A stretch of DNA of 64,000 bases. Source: Vibrio lentus (GTDB lineage Bacteria; Pseudomonadota; Gammaproteobacteria; Enterobacterales; Vibrionaceae). Positions within the stretch are counted from its first letter, which is position 1; the number at the start of each line of letters is the position of its first letter. The stretch lies in contig NZ_MCZK01000114.1 in the NCBI RefSeq assembly GCF_002875945.1, positions 1 to 64,000 of the forward strand, written 5' to 3'. Below the pieces are notes generated by a model. It was not told the origin of the DNA. It searched no databases and was given only the letters and a program-made list of their open reading frames with translations. The translations under genes were made by a program, and so were the position numbers. This document shows, piece by piece, positions 1-8,154 of this stretch.

Positions 1-1
1 T

Positions 2-139
2 AAGCGGAGAAGAGCCCAAAACCTAATAGATAACAAAGACGAGAGTGACTGTTCTGTTGAACGCAACCACAGGTTCAGTGGCAGTCATTTCGATGAGCAC
101 ATAGGCGGTTGGGTTAGCGACCACTGGGGTAGCAAGTAG
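2..139 (+). CDS. possible 3' end of an unidentified upstream gene
   Basis: An open frame enters from the left edge and stops at TAG 137-139, ending in HIGGWVSDHWGSK. There are 45 codons without a stop, which is not strong evidence by itself. I recognise no family. A second frame also enters from the edge and stops at 24-26, so the true end of the upstream gene is undecided. Nothing else is recognisable before the next gene. Confidence 0.2.
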   Translation, partial: KRRRAQNLIDNKDESDCSVERNHRFSGSHFDEHIGGWVSDHWGSK

Positions 140-263
140 GCTATAAGCTCATAAGCCAGCATAACCGCTGTAGAATTTATCTCCGCATTAACCTATTATC
201 TGCAACAATTTCCCTTCATTGAGTAAGCAGAAAGTGTCTGAGTTAAAAAGAGAAAAAGAAGTG

Positions 264-566
264 ATGGTTGCCTTCCAAGTGATCCCTCGCGTTAAAGAAG
301 GCAACAATTTCGAAGTGGTTGATAAAGCGATTGAAGTAGTGAAAGCAGCCGATGTCCCTTTTCAAATTGGTGCGATGGAAACCACAATGAAAGGTGAGCT
401 CAACCAATTACTCGAGATCGTTAAAAATGCTGAGCAAGCTTGTTACGATGCAGGGGCTCTCGAAGTCATCACCAACATTAAGATTCATAGCAAAACCACC
501 GAGGCCGATGATACATTTTGCACGTACCATCGTGGTGTAACGAAAGCGAATCACATGTTTGTTTAG
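264..566 (+). CDS. thiamine-binding protein, MTH1187/YkoF-like family
   Basis: A small cytosolic protein of about 100 residues that reads MVAFQVIPRV, then a helix-rich middle with the pattern FQIGAMETTMKGELNQLLEIV and a C-terminal strand containing TNIKIHSK. This is the pattern of the MTH1187/YkoF ferredoxin-like fold family, members of which bind thiamine or hydroxymethylpyrimidine. The frame can be extended to a TTG at 219, but that start has no Shine-Dalgarno sequence and adds a charged tail not typical of the family. ATG 264 (or GTG 261) after a purine-rich AGAAAAAGAAG is preferred. The ynjBCDF transporter operon begins 1.5 kb downstream, but a functional link is only a guess. Confidence 0.75.
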   Translation: MVAFQVIPRVKEGNNFEVVDKAIEVVKAADVPFQIGAMETTMKGELNQLLEIVKNAEQACYDAGALEVITNIKIHSKTTEADDTFCTYHRGVTKANHMFV

Positions 567-638
567 AAGACGTTCGTTTAGAACCTGTTAGCTTGAGAAA
601 ATGTGACTATAGAGAAAGACTCTGATGAACCAGTGATG

Positions 639-806
639 TTATTGAAAAGGCATGTCTGAAAGGTGAGAAAGGATTTCCATTCGTTCTTCTTCTGACATCG
701 AATGCCAATCACGCGCACTCCCTTCAGGGTCATCTTTCGCCCCAATCGGTTTTCTGTCCAGTGCTTTGACTGGTTTTTTTTTGATTTTCACATCCTTTTT
801 ATTCAT
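639..806 (-). CDS. small conserved-looking hypothetical protein, 55 aa
   Basis: A 55-residue frame reading MNKKDVKIKKKPVKALDRKP at the start and ending HLSDMPFQ. The first third is very Lys-rich; the second half (about residues 33-52) is an amphipathic segment with DWHSMSEEERMEIL. The ATG is preceded by AGGAGTGGTGTCGGT, a good Shine-Dalgarno sequence 8-9 nt away, and codon use looks like real coding sequence. No known family is recognised. The WHSMSEEER segment resembles the WMSMTSAEQ segment of the DUF1289 protein encoded next door on the same strand, suggesting a related short motif or a shared partner. It may share a transcript with that gene. Confidence 0.6.
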   Translation of the reverse strand: MNKKDVKIKKKPVKALDRKPIGAKDDPEGSARDWHSMSEEERMEILSHLSDMPFQ

Positions 807-915
807 ACCGACACCACTCCTTCTGGTACAAAGGTACCTACCTTAATATTACACCCCAACCATTATGTAAAGTAATAGTTACTTCGGAGTTAAATAAAAA
901 CTCAATAGTTATTGT

Positions 916-1176
916 TTAGCCGAAAAGATCTCTTTGGGGACTTGTGTTTCCCTCTTCTTCTTCAGGCTTACCAACCAAGTTGTTTTGCTTCATTATTTTT
1001 CTTCTATAGCGCTGACGGCATAATTTTATGACATGTAACTGCTCCGCAGATGTCATCGACATCCAATTAAAGCGCTCCTCTCTTTTGCGCATACAGCCAT
1101 GGCAATAGCCTTTTTCATCGCTTGAGCAAACCCCAACACAAGGGCTTGGAACTTGGAAAAACTCTAACTGCTCCAC
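916..1176 (-). CDS. DUF1289 family cysteine-rich small protein
   Basis: An 86-residue protein with the DUF1289 signature PSPCVGVCSSDEKGYCHGC, i.e. four cysteines in residues 13-28 arranged as CxxxC...CxxC, followed by R..FNWMSMTSAEQ. The four-Cys arrangement suggests metal binding, but the function of the family is not established. The start is GTG 1174-1176 with AAGGAGA just upstream. The C-terminal third is basic and then acidic, with no membrane segment. It lies back-to-back with the META-domain lipoprotein gene. Confidence 0.85.
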   Translation of the reverse strand: MEQLEFFQVPSPCVGVCSSDEKGYCHGCMRKREERFNWMSMTSAEQLHVIKLCRQRYRRKIMKQNNLVGKPEEEEGNTSPQRDLFG

Positions 1177-1366
1177 CCTGTCTCCTTACACATCGAAATT
1201 AAGCTTACTAATTCAAAAATAAGCGATTAATTTGTCGCCAGACCGATTAAATCCATACTAAACTATGACCTTATACTGACACATATAGTGTTTTGTAAAC
1301 TATACTTTGAACCCATCAAGTTACATATATTCAGTAACTTCGTTCTTTCCTTTGGAGCCTTATAAT

Positions 1367-1813
1367 ATGAAGTTTAGTTCAAAAAAATTACTAGCAGTAG
1401 CCGCTTTACCTATGATGTTAGCAGCATGCACAACAACAGGTGATAACGCGATGCAAGTAACGCCAACCGATCTACAGCACCATAATTGGGAACTTGCGCA
1501 AATTGATGGCAAGGACATTGAGAAAAGCGAGCAACAAGCGACTCCTCGTCTAGAGATCGGTGAAAAGCTGACTGCAAACGGCATGGCTGGTTGTAACAAC
1601 TTCTTTGGTCAGGGCGAATTGAAAGACGGTCAATTCCGTATCAAGCAAATGGGCATGACAATGAAAATGTGTCACGGTTCAGCAATGGAAATCGAACAAT
1701 CGGTTTCAGCTACTCTAAGCGAGTGGAGCGACGTAACCCTAACAAACGATACGCTAGTACTTAAAAACGATGTACACACACTAACGTACACAATTCGTGA
1801 CTGGGTAAACTAA
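1367..1813 (+). CDS. META/HslJ-like outer-membrane lipoprotein
   Basis: A 148-residue lipoprotein. Residues 1-20 form a signal peptide ending in the lipobox LAAC, with Cys21 as the lipidation site. The rest is a META domain: W-LAQIDGKDI near residue 45, then the hallmark GMAGCNNFFGQGELKDGQF and a conserved Cys in KMCHG. HslJ-type proteins sit in the outer membrane and are linked to heat and novobiocin tolerance in E. coli; the role here is inferred only. ATG 1367 is chosen over the upstream in-frame start at 1307 because TTTGGAGCC lies at the right distance and the signal peptide begins there. A strong terminator follows. Confidence 0.88.
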   Translation: MKFSSKKLLAVAALPMMLAACTTTGDNAMQVTPTDLQHHNWELAQIDGKDIEKSEQQATPRLEIGEKLTANGMAGCNNFFGQGELKDGQFRIKQMGMTMKMCHGSAMEIEQSVSATLSEWSDVTLTNDTLVLKNDVHTLTYTIRDWVN

Positions 1814-1840
1814 TCCGTCATTGAAAACAGATATTGATTA

Positions 1841-1865
1841 AAGGAGCCTTAATGGCTCCTTTTTT
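1841..1865 (+). terminator. terminator of the META lipoprotein gene
   Basis: Hairpin AAGGAGCC (1841-1848), loop TTAAT, GGCTCCTT (1854-1861), followed by a run of T. Confidence 0.85.
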
Positions 1866-2127
1866 ATTGCTTGCTCGACAGCCTATTGCATTCAAAACAC
1901 CACTTATCGCCCGCTTTTCGTACCAACCTCCAATAAATATCAAAAAAACCTCATTTAGGTGCAATTAATTCACCGCTTTAACGGTCTGTTGCTAGGATGG
2001 CAGAGGCTCCTAGTAATTGATTGAATTTACTATTGAATTAGAAATTATTTCAGAAACAGATAGAATAACTGTTAGGGAGTTCGAAAATACAATGCTCTTG
2101 CCCGTTCACTACCAAATGGAAAAGTTT
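1866..2127 (+). other. intergenic leader of the ynj operon
   Basis: About 260 bases without a gene before ynjB. The only structure seen is an inverted repeat CTAGGA (1992-1997) / TCCTAG (2008-2013) with a 10-base loop. I looked for a thiamine-pyrophosphate riboswitch here and did not find its conserved CTGAGA and ACCTGA elements. Confidence 0.3.
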
Positions 2128-3294
2128 ATGAACAAGATAGTAAGTACGTTAGGAATCATGGCAACCGTTGCATACAGCGCAACCATTTATGCTGATGAAG
2201 CAACATCAACCGATAGCTGGAACCAAATTGAACAGCAGGCAGAGGGAGAAACTGTCTACTTTCACGCTTGGGGCGGAAGCCAAGAGATCAATCGTTACCT
2301 ACAATGGGCAGGCAAGAAGTTACAGAGTGACTACGGTGTTACCTTAAAGCATGTCAAAGTCACTGATATTGCCGAAACCACGACTCGATTACTCGCAGAA
2401 AAAGCGGCAGGCAAGAACACCGAAGGCAGTGTCGATATCGTTTGGATCAATGGCGAGAACTTCCGTTCGATGAAAGACAACGCTTTGCTGTTTGGTCCGT
2501 TTACAGAGTCACTTCCAAACTGGCAGTACGTTGATAAGTCTTTACCGATTGATGTCGACTTCTCTGAACCAACAGAAGGCCTTGAAGCACCTTGGGGCGT
2601 TGGACAACTTGTGTTCATCCATGACCAAGAGACGCTGCACAATCCGCCACAATCTTTCTCAGAGATGTTGAGCTACGCTCAAGCTTTCCCTAACCGCTTA
2701 AGCTATCCTCGCCCACCTGAATTTCACGGCACCAGCTTCGTCAAGTCTCTACTGATTGAGCTCACAGACAACAACCCTGCACTTGCTAAGCCGGTTTCAG
2801 AACACAACTTCCAAGAAGTTACGGCACCACTTTGGGCTTACTTAGATAAATTCCATAAAGTGGCATGGCGCGGCGGTAAACAATTCCCAGCAGGCACATC
2901 TGAAAGTATCCAACTTCTGGATGATGGTCAGCTCGATTTAGCGATTACATTCAATCCAAACTCTGTGTATTCAGCACAAGCAAGCGGCCGTTTAGCGGAA
3001 ACCACCAAAGCTTATGCATTAGAAAGCGGAGCTCTGTCTAACATCCACTTCCTTGCTATTCCTTGGAATGCTAATGCAAGTGCTGGCGCTCAAGTCACTA
3101 TCAACTTCTTATTGAGCCCTGAAGCACAATCGCATAAAGGCGACCTCAATGTTTGGGGCGATCCTTCAGTGTTGAGCAGCAAGTACTTAACCGGTAGCGC
3201 TAAGAATACTCAGCAATTTAAATCGATTGATGAACCACATCCAAGCTGGCAAAACGCGCTCGAGAAAGAGTGGCTTAAGCGATACGGTAACTAA
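2128..3294 (+). CDS. ynjB: ABC transporter periplasmic substrate-binding protein YnjB
   Basis: Solute-binding component of the YnjBCD importer; the substrate of this system is unknown. The mature protein contains the YnjB-type motif YFHAWGGSQEINRYLQWAG near the start and VDIVWINGENF about 110 residues in, typical of the thiamine/iron-type binding-protein fold. MNKIVSTLGIMATVAYSATI is a signal peptide cleaved near YADEA. ATG 2128 is preferred over the 37-codon longer frame from 2017 because GGAAAAG is spaced about 7 nt upstream and the signal peptide starts there. The stop lies 5 nt before ynjC. The gene order ynjB-C-D-F matches E. coli, except that the rhodanese gene ynjE is missing. Confidence 0.85.
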   Translation: MNKIVSTLGIMATVAYSATIYADEATSTDSWNQIEQQAEGETVYFHAWGGSQEINRYLQWAGKKLQSDYGVTLKHVKVTDIAETTTRLLAEKAAGKNTEGSVDIVWINGENFRSMKDNALLFGPFTESLPNWQYVDKSLPIDVDFSEPTEGLEAPWGVGQLVFIHDQETLHNPPQSFSEMLSYAQAFPNRLSYPRPPEFHGTSFVKSLLIELTDNNPALAKPVSEHNFQEVTAPLWAYLDKFHKVAWRGGKQFPAGTSESIQLLDDGQLDLAITFNPNSVYSAQASGRLAETTKAYALESGALSNIHFLAIPWNANASAGAQVTINFLLSPEAQSHKGDLNVWGDPSVLSSKYLTGSAKNTQQFKSIDEPHPSWQNALEKEWLKRYGN

Positions 3295-3299
3295 ACTTC

Positions 3300-5000
3300 A
3301 TGCTACGCGCTCTATATTTTGTTGTTATAGCTGTGTGCATTATCCCTATGATTCCTGGGGTAGCGGGAGTAGTGGCTTCGTCACTGAGTTTCATCCCGCC
3401 CCTGGGGTTAGAGGAGCCCTCACTCAACGGTTTTAGCCAAGTCTTCCAATGGGAAGGTGCTTGGCACTCGATTGGCTTAAGCCTAGGTTCAGCAATCGCA
3501 AGCAGCTACATCGCCTGCTTTCTTACCTTTTGTATTCTTCAAGCGTCTTGGGGAAACAAGTTTTGGAGAAAGATTGAGCTAACGTTATCGCCAATGCTTG
3601 CCATCCCACATGTCGCTTTCGCCATTGGCTTTGCTTTTCTATTTAGCCCGACAGGCCTTGGGGCCAGAGCCGTGCATCACTTACTTGGTGAATCGGCTAC
3701 GAGTTCTGAATTGGCTTTGTTGGTCAAAGACCCATACGCGTTCGGCCTCATCATTATGTTGGCGCTCAAAGAAGTCCCTTTCTTGTTGCTGATGAGCATA
3801 TCGATACTTCAACAAATCGATGTCGAACGTATCACTAAGGTGAGTGCTTCACTGGGCTACAGTCGTTCTCAGATCTGGTGGAAGTGTATTTTCCCACAAT
3901 GGTTTACCAAACTTCGCTTCCCTATGTTGGCGGTGCTTGCTTACAGCGTGTCGGTTGTCGATATTGCTTTGATCATTGGCCCAACCAATCCGCCGACCTT
4001 TGCCGTTTTGGTATGGCAATGGTTTAACGACCCAGACCTTAATCTATTACCACGAGCAGCAGCTGGAGCCATTGTTCTATTTGGCTTGGCTTCGTTGATC
4101 ATAGCCTTAGCGCGTTTAATCGAATGGGCAATTCTGAAGTACTTTAGAACTTGGCAATATTCAGGAAGAACAGGCGTTAACCTTCCAGGTAAAACGGTCT
4201 TCGCAGTGCTTGCGACATTGTCACTACTGATCATTCCACTAATGGGGATTTGGAGTGTAGCTCAGCGTTGGCGCTTCCCTGATTTACTTCCAAGTCGCTA
4301 TAGCATGCGTTTTTGGGAGTTTGAGTGGGATGGCATCATGAGCACCGTCGGGCAAAGCTTATGGATTGGGCTTATTGCCGCTTCCGTTGCTTTATTACTC
4401 GCGCTGGTGGCTCATGAATACCGAATCAAATACAAGTGGCAAGTTCCGGGCTTTATTATCGCGATTCCCATGTTGATACCTCAACTCTCAGTATTGTTTG
4501 GCATGCAAGTGACCACCCTATACATAGGCAGCAACGCCTATGAGTTTTGGGTAATTTGGGCACACGTATTCTTCGCCTTCCCGTTTGTGTACTTGTCTTT
4601 AGACGGCCCTTGGAAAAGCTTCAATGACGGCCTGATAAAAGCCTCACTCAGCCTAGGTAAATCACCATTCCAAAGTTGGTACTCCATTAAGCTGCCGATA
4701 TTGCTGCCTGCTATCGCCTTCGCTTGGGCAGTCGGGATCAGTGTGAGTTTGGCTCAGTACCTGCCGACATTAATGCTCGGTGCGGGTCGCATTAGCACGA
4801 TCACCACAGAAGCTGTTGCCCTAACCAGTGGTTTCGACCGCAGGGTAACGGCAATTTATGCTATCTGGCAGGCCTTATTGCCTCTGTTCTTTTTCTCTTT
4901 AGCGATATTGGTCAGCCGACTTCAACTCAGATATCGCCGTCTTACTTTTAAAGGTTTTCTAACGAATGAGTCTGCACCTCAACGACCTCGCCATCCATAA
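3300..5000 (+). CDS. ynjC: ABC transporter double-domain permease YnjC
   Basis: A 566-residue inner-membrane permease made of two homologous halves, each with about six membrane segments and a cytoplasmic EAA-type loop (around LGYSRSQIWWKCIFPQW in the first half and LGKSPFQSWYSIKLPILLP in the second). Fused double permeases are typical of thiamine/iron-type importers such as ThiP and FbpB. The start is 5 nt after ynjB and has little Shine-Dalgarno character, which suggests translational coupling. The 3' end overlaps ynjD by 35 nt. Confidence 0.85.
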   Translation: MLRALYFVVIAVCIIPMIPGVAGVVASSLSFIPPLGLEEPSLNGFSQVFQWEGAWHSIGLSLGSAIASSYIACFLTFCILQASWGNKFWRKIELTLSPMLAIPHVAFAIGFAFLFSPTGLGARAVHHLLGESATSSELALLVKDPYAFGLIIMLALKEVPFLLLMSISILQQIDVERITKVSASLGYSRSQIWWKCIFPQWFTKLRFPMLAVLAYSVSVVDIALIIGPTNPPTFAVLVWQWFNDPDLNLLPRAAAGAIVLFGLASLIIALARLIEWAILKYFRTWQYSGRTGVNLPGKTVFAVLATLSLLIIPLMGIWSVAQRWRFPDLLPSRYSMRFWEFEWDGIMSTVGQSLWIGLIAASVALLLALVAHEYRIKYKWQVPGFIIAIPMLIPQLSVLFGMQVTTLYIGSNAYEFWVIWAHVFFAFPFVYLSLDGPWKSFNDGLIKASLSLGKSPFQSWYSIKLPILLPAIAFAWAVGISVSLAQYLPTLMLGAGRISTITTEAVALTSGFDRRVTAIYAIWQALLPLFFFSLAILVSRLQLRYRRLTFKGFLTNESAPQRPRHP

Positions 5001-5616
5001 AAACGATGGTGTATCGCTGTTTTCAGCGCTAAACGTAACATTAGAATCAGGCCAAGTATTGGCTTTGATGGGGCCGAGTGGCTGCGGAAAATCGACTTTG
5101 TTGGACGCCGTAGCGGGTCACCTTAATGATGAGTTTTCGTATTCTGGCACCGTTGTTTTGAACGACATTCAGCTAGACAACTTGCCATCACATCAACGCG
5201 AAGTCGGTATTCTGTTTCAAGATGACTTGTTGTTCCCTCACCTCAAGGTATGGGAGAATTTGGCGTTCTCTCTGCCTAATTCAGTTAAGCGTTCGGCTCG
5301 CCAACAACAAGCGATGACCGCGTTAAAAGACATTGAACTGACTCACTTAGCAGAGTCATTCCCTGACCAAATATCCGGTGGCCAACGTGCAAGAATAAGC
5401 TTAACTCGTATGCTGTTAGCAAAGCCAAAACTAGCCCTGCTTGACGAACCATTCAGTAAGCTAGACCAAGAGTTAAGAGCACAATTTCGTGATTGGGTGT
5501 TTGAACAATTGACGAAAGCGAATATCCCAACGCTAATGGTGACGCACGACGAAGCTGACGTACCTCAAGGGGCGCAAGTACTGTCTTGGCCATGGAGAAA
5601 TCATCATGCTGGATAA
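4966..5616 (+). CDS. ynjD: ABC transporter ATP-binding protein YnjD
   Basis: A 216-residue ATPase that powers the YnjBC importer. Walker A is GPSGCGKS at residues 36-43, the Q-loop is LFQDDLLF, the signature ISGGQRARIS, Walker B LALLDEP and the H-loop MVTHDEAD. All catalytic motifs are intact and there is no extra C-terminal regulatory domain. The gene overlaps ynjC by 35 nt and ynjF by 11 nt, so the four genes are almost certainly one transcript. Confidence 0.88.
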   Translation: MSLHLNDLAIHKNDGVSLFSALNVTLESGQVLALMGPSGCGKSTLLDAVAGHLNDEFSYSGTVVLNDIQLDNLPSHQREVGILFQDDLLFPHLKVWENLAFSLPNSVKRSARQQQAMTALKDIELTHLAESFPDQISGGQRARISLTRMLLAKPKLALLDEPFSKLDQELRAQFRDWVFEQLTKANIPTLMVTHDEADVPQGAQVLSWPWRNHHAG

Positions 5617-6223
5617 GTACTCCATCAAGGTCATTAAATGGCCATTAAACCAATCAGCTAAGTTACTGAACCAATTTGGCATCACAGCGAATCAAACCAC
5701 CTTGTTTGGCTTTCTGGTCGGGTGTTTAGCATTTCCTGCGTTGGCATTTCAACAATACGAATGGGCTTTAGGGTTCATTGTATTTAACAGAGTATGTGAC
5801 GGACTGGATGGGGCTTTGGCTCGAATCCAAGGCATTAGCGACGCTGGCGGCTTTCTCGACATCAGCCTCGATTTCCTTTTCTACTCGTTAATCCCTTTTG
5901 GCTTTGTGATTGCAAACCCAGAGCACAACGCCATTGCTGGTGCATTTTTGATCTTCTCTTTTATCGGCACAGGCAGCAGCTTTTTAGCGTTTGCTGTGAT
6001 GGCAGGCAAACGAGGCATCGAGAACCCCGTTTATAAGCACAAGTCACTCTACTACATGTCTGGGCTAACCGAAGGCACAGAAACCATCGCTTGTTTCATT
6101 GCTTTTTGTATTTGGCCTCAACACTTTGCGGTTATCGCTTATACCTTTGGCGCGGCGTGTTGGTTGACTACGTTTATGCGAATTTATTTTGGGTTCCAGA
6201 CACTCAAGAATCAAACCAGCTAG
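5606..6223 (+). CDS. ynjF: CDP-alcohol phosphatidyltransferase family protein YnjF
   Basis: A 205-residue integral membrane enzyme with the family motif D-G-x2-A-R-x8-G-x3-D-x3-D: CDGLDGALARIQG... GGFLDISLD, all acidic residues present. Such enzymes join a CDP-activated lipid to an alcohol; which alcohol is unknown here. Five to six hydrophobic segments are visible. It overlaps the 3' end of ynjD by 11 nt. The conserved linkage of a phospholipid-type transferase with an importer hints that the importer supplies its substrate, but this is inference. Confidence 0.82.
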   Translation: MLDKYSIKVIKWPLNQSAKLLNQFGITANQTTLFGFLVGCLAFPALAFQQYEWALGFIVFNRVCDGLDGALARIQGISDAGGFLDISLDFLFYSLIPFGFVIANPEHNAIAGAFLIFSFIGTGSSFLAFAVMAGKRGIENPVYKHKSLYYMSGLTEGTETIACFIAFCIWPQHFAVIAYTFGAACWLTTFMRIYFGFQTLKNQTS

Positions 6224-6255
6224 TCTCCGTTTCTGTATTCCGTATTCCGCATAAA

Positions 6256-6290
6256 CAAAAACGCCGCTCAATGATGAGCGGCGTTTGTTT
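6256..6290. terminator. bidirectional terminator
   Basis: Perfect 11-bp stem AACGCCGCTCA (6260-6270) / TGAGCGGCGTT (6275-6285) with loop ATGA, an A-run before and T-rich bases after. It serves the ynj operon and the convergent methyltransferase gene. Confidence 0.85.
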
Positions 6291-6328
6291 TATAATTAAG
6301 TTTTAACTCAATTAGACATCTTTTGAAA

Positions 6329-7294
6329 TCAGGCTTCTGTAGAAGCTTTGATCTTAAATCTCAATACCTTCAGGCTTGAATCAAGATCGACATCAACAAA
6401 CTCAGGCGGATTATCTAAACGTTCGATAAATTCAACGCTTGGCGCTTCTTCTGCCATCGTCTCAATTAGGAAGTTTGGTGATACTGCTGGTGAGTTGACA
6501 CAAGCAATCACTTCGCCACCTTCTGTTAGGAGCTCAGGCAAACGACGTAAGATCTTTTTGTAATCTTTAGTTAAAGCAAAGCTGCCTTTTTGGAACGAAG
6601 GCGGATCGATGATCACTAGCTCGTAAGGGCCGCCTTTCTTGATTTTTCCCCACGACTTGAAGATATCGTAGCCAAGGAAATTAACCGAGCGCATGTCGTG
6701 CTCATTCAGACGGTGGTTATCACGACCTTTATTCAACGAACCGCGAGACATATCCACGTTCATGCATTGACGAGCGCCACCAGCGATAGCCGCGACGGAG
6801 AAACCACAAGTGTATGCGAACAAGTTAAGAACATTCTTATCCTTGGCATTATCTTGTACCCACTGACGGCCGTTACGCATGTCTAAGAACAAACCAAAGT
6901 TCTGATTACGGCCAATGTCTAATTGGTACTTAAGACCGTGCTCAACCACAACGGGTGAGTCATTGAGTTCGCCCCATAAAACCTCTGAAGGCGCGCCATC
7001 GGCATAGCGGTGTTGCAAAACAATACTCGTGCCCTGCTTTGCTTGCCAGATGTCTTTATTAGTCAAATCAACCAATCCAGCTTTCAGAGATGATAAGAAT
7101 TCGTCATCCACCTCTTTGAATACGTTAACCAATAACTGCCCATCAACCCAATCACATGTCAGTTGATCTAGGCCTGGCCAAAACTTACCACGACCGTGAA
7201 AAATACGGCGTAGTTCATTCGGCACTTCATTAAGTTGCTGTTCAATATGACTAAAAAACAGAGGTAAAGCTGATGCTTCCATTATTTCACTCAC
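6329..7294 (-). CDS. class I SAM-dependent methyltransferase, RlmI/RlmK-like
   Basis: A 321-residue Rossmann methyltransferase. SAM-binding motif I is VLNLFAYTCGFSVAA, preceded by FGLFLDMRNGR; the catalytic motif is DPPSFQKG, with the following SFALTKDYKKIL pattern of the RlmI/RlmK family of 23S rRNA cytosine-5/guanine methyltransferases. It lacks the N-terminal PUA or THUMP domain of those enzymes, so it is probably an RNA methyltransferase of unknown target. The start GTG 7292-7294 overlaps the stop of the pseudouridine synthase gene by 4 nt (GTGA); an in-frame ATG at 7282 is also possible. The overlap suggests coupled production of two RNA-modifying enzymes. Confidence 0.78.
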   Translation of the reverse strand: MSEIMEASALPLFFSHIEQQLNEVPNELRRIFHGRGKFWPGLDQLTCDWVDGQLLVNVFKEVDDEFLSSLKAGLVDLTNKDIWQAKQGTSIVLQHRYADGAPSEVLWGELNDSPVVVEHGLKYQLDIGRNQNFGLFLDMRNGRQWVQDNAKDKNVLNLFAYTCGFSVAAIAGGARQCMNVDMSRGSLNKGRDNHRLNEHDMRSVNFLGYDIFKSWGKIKKGGPYELVIIDPPSFQKGSFALTKDYKKILRRLPELLTEGGEVIACVNSPAVSPNFLIETMAEEAPSVEFIERLDNPPEFVDVDLDSSLKVLRFKIKASTEA

Positions 7295-7989
7295 TTAGTG
7301 TTTAGCTTTGGCCAAGTTAATGACCAAGGTTCAAGCCAACTGTCCAAACCGTTAGAGACGGTTTCTTGATGCCACTTCTCTCCTAAAGAGTCTAAGCTCC
7401 TTGGGTCACAGACATATTCGTAGGCTTGTGATTGATAGGTAAATCGAATCGCGAAGGCATGCAGATAGCCTCTATCAGCCTCACTCGATGGATTATAAAT
7501 AGGGTCACCAACAATGGCCGAGCCGATCGACTTCATCGCAACACGGATCTGATGCGTGCGTCCCGTATAAGGTTTGCATAACAGCAGACGCTCGCCGGGT
7601 TCAGCGGTTGCAGATAAAAACTGGGTAATCGCTGGATTTTCTTTGCTTGTCAGTAGTTTCCAGCTTGAACGTCGTGAACGCTCCATATCACCAGAGATCA
7701 ACCCCTGCTTTTTCTTTGGCTTCTTCGAACCAATCGCAAGGTAGTACTTCTCGACTTCACGCTTTGCGAACAGCTGTGAAAGCTCACTCGCTGCCGAGGC
7801 ATTCTTGGCTAACAGCAGAATACCAGAGGTCATTTTATCGAGGCGGTGAACGAGATATAACTTTGGCTCATTAAGCGCATTAGCGACTTCTTGCAGCAGC
7901 ATGGTGTCACCATCGTCTTTGTGGACGCTGACTCCAGGGTGCTTATTAATGAGTAAAAAATCTGAATGGTTCAGAAGAATGTCGAACAT
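7291..7989 (-). CDS. RluA-family RNA pseudouridine synthase (TIGR01621-like)
   Basis: A 232-residue enzyme converting uridine to pseudouridine in RNA. The catalytic motif LVHRLDKMTSGILLLAKN contains the active-site Asp; CKPYTGRTHQIRVAMKSIG is the second family motif. There is no S4 domain, so it belongs to the short TIGR01621-type members, whose target is not settled. ATG 7989 is chosen: TGGAGCT lies upstream, the family starts FDILLNHSDFLLINKHPG, and the longer frame from 8079 would begin inside the hairpin at 8056-8094. It overlaps the methyltransferase gene by 4 nt. Confidence 0.82.
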   Translation of the reverse strand: MFDILLNHSDFLLINKHPGVSVHKDDGDTMLLQEVANALNEPKLYLVHRLDKMTSGILLLAKNASAASELSQLFAKREVEKYYLAIGSKKPKKKQGLISGDMERSRRSSWKLLTSKENPAITQFLSATAEPGERLLLCKPYTGRTHQIRVAMKSIGSAIVGDPIYNPSSEADRGYLHAFAIRFTYQSQAYEYVCDPRSLDSLGEKWHQETVSNGLDSWLEPWSLTWPKLNTK

Positions 7990-8055
7990 GTAAAGGCTAG
8001 CTCCATTGTAGAGCGTGGAGTATACCGTGTCTGAACCCAGATTCCAGCTACGAAA

Positions 8056-8094
8056 AAGCCCAACTAACTCAATAAACATTGAATCATTGGGCTT
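8056..8094 (-). terminator. terminator of the chemotaxis receptor gene
   Basis: Stem AAGCCCAA (8056-8063) / TTGGGCTT (8087-8094) with a smaller inner hairpin TCAAT/ATTGA, followed on the minus strand by TTTTT. Confidence 0.7.
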
Positions 8095-8154
8095 CTTTTT
8101 AATTGTCCGCTTTCGGTAATGGATTTTTAGTCCCTATCGAATACGAACTAAGCA

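Noticed and set aside
1866-2127. Possible TPP riboswitch before ynjB, suggested by the nearby thiamine-binding-type gene
   Set aside because: The conserved CTGAGA and ACCTGA elements are absent.
5000-5610. Frameshift between ynjC and ynjD
   Set aside because: Both proteins are full length; the overlap is a normal translational overlap.
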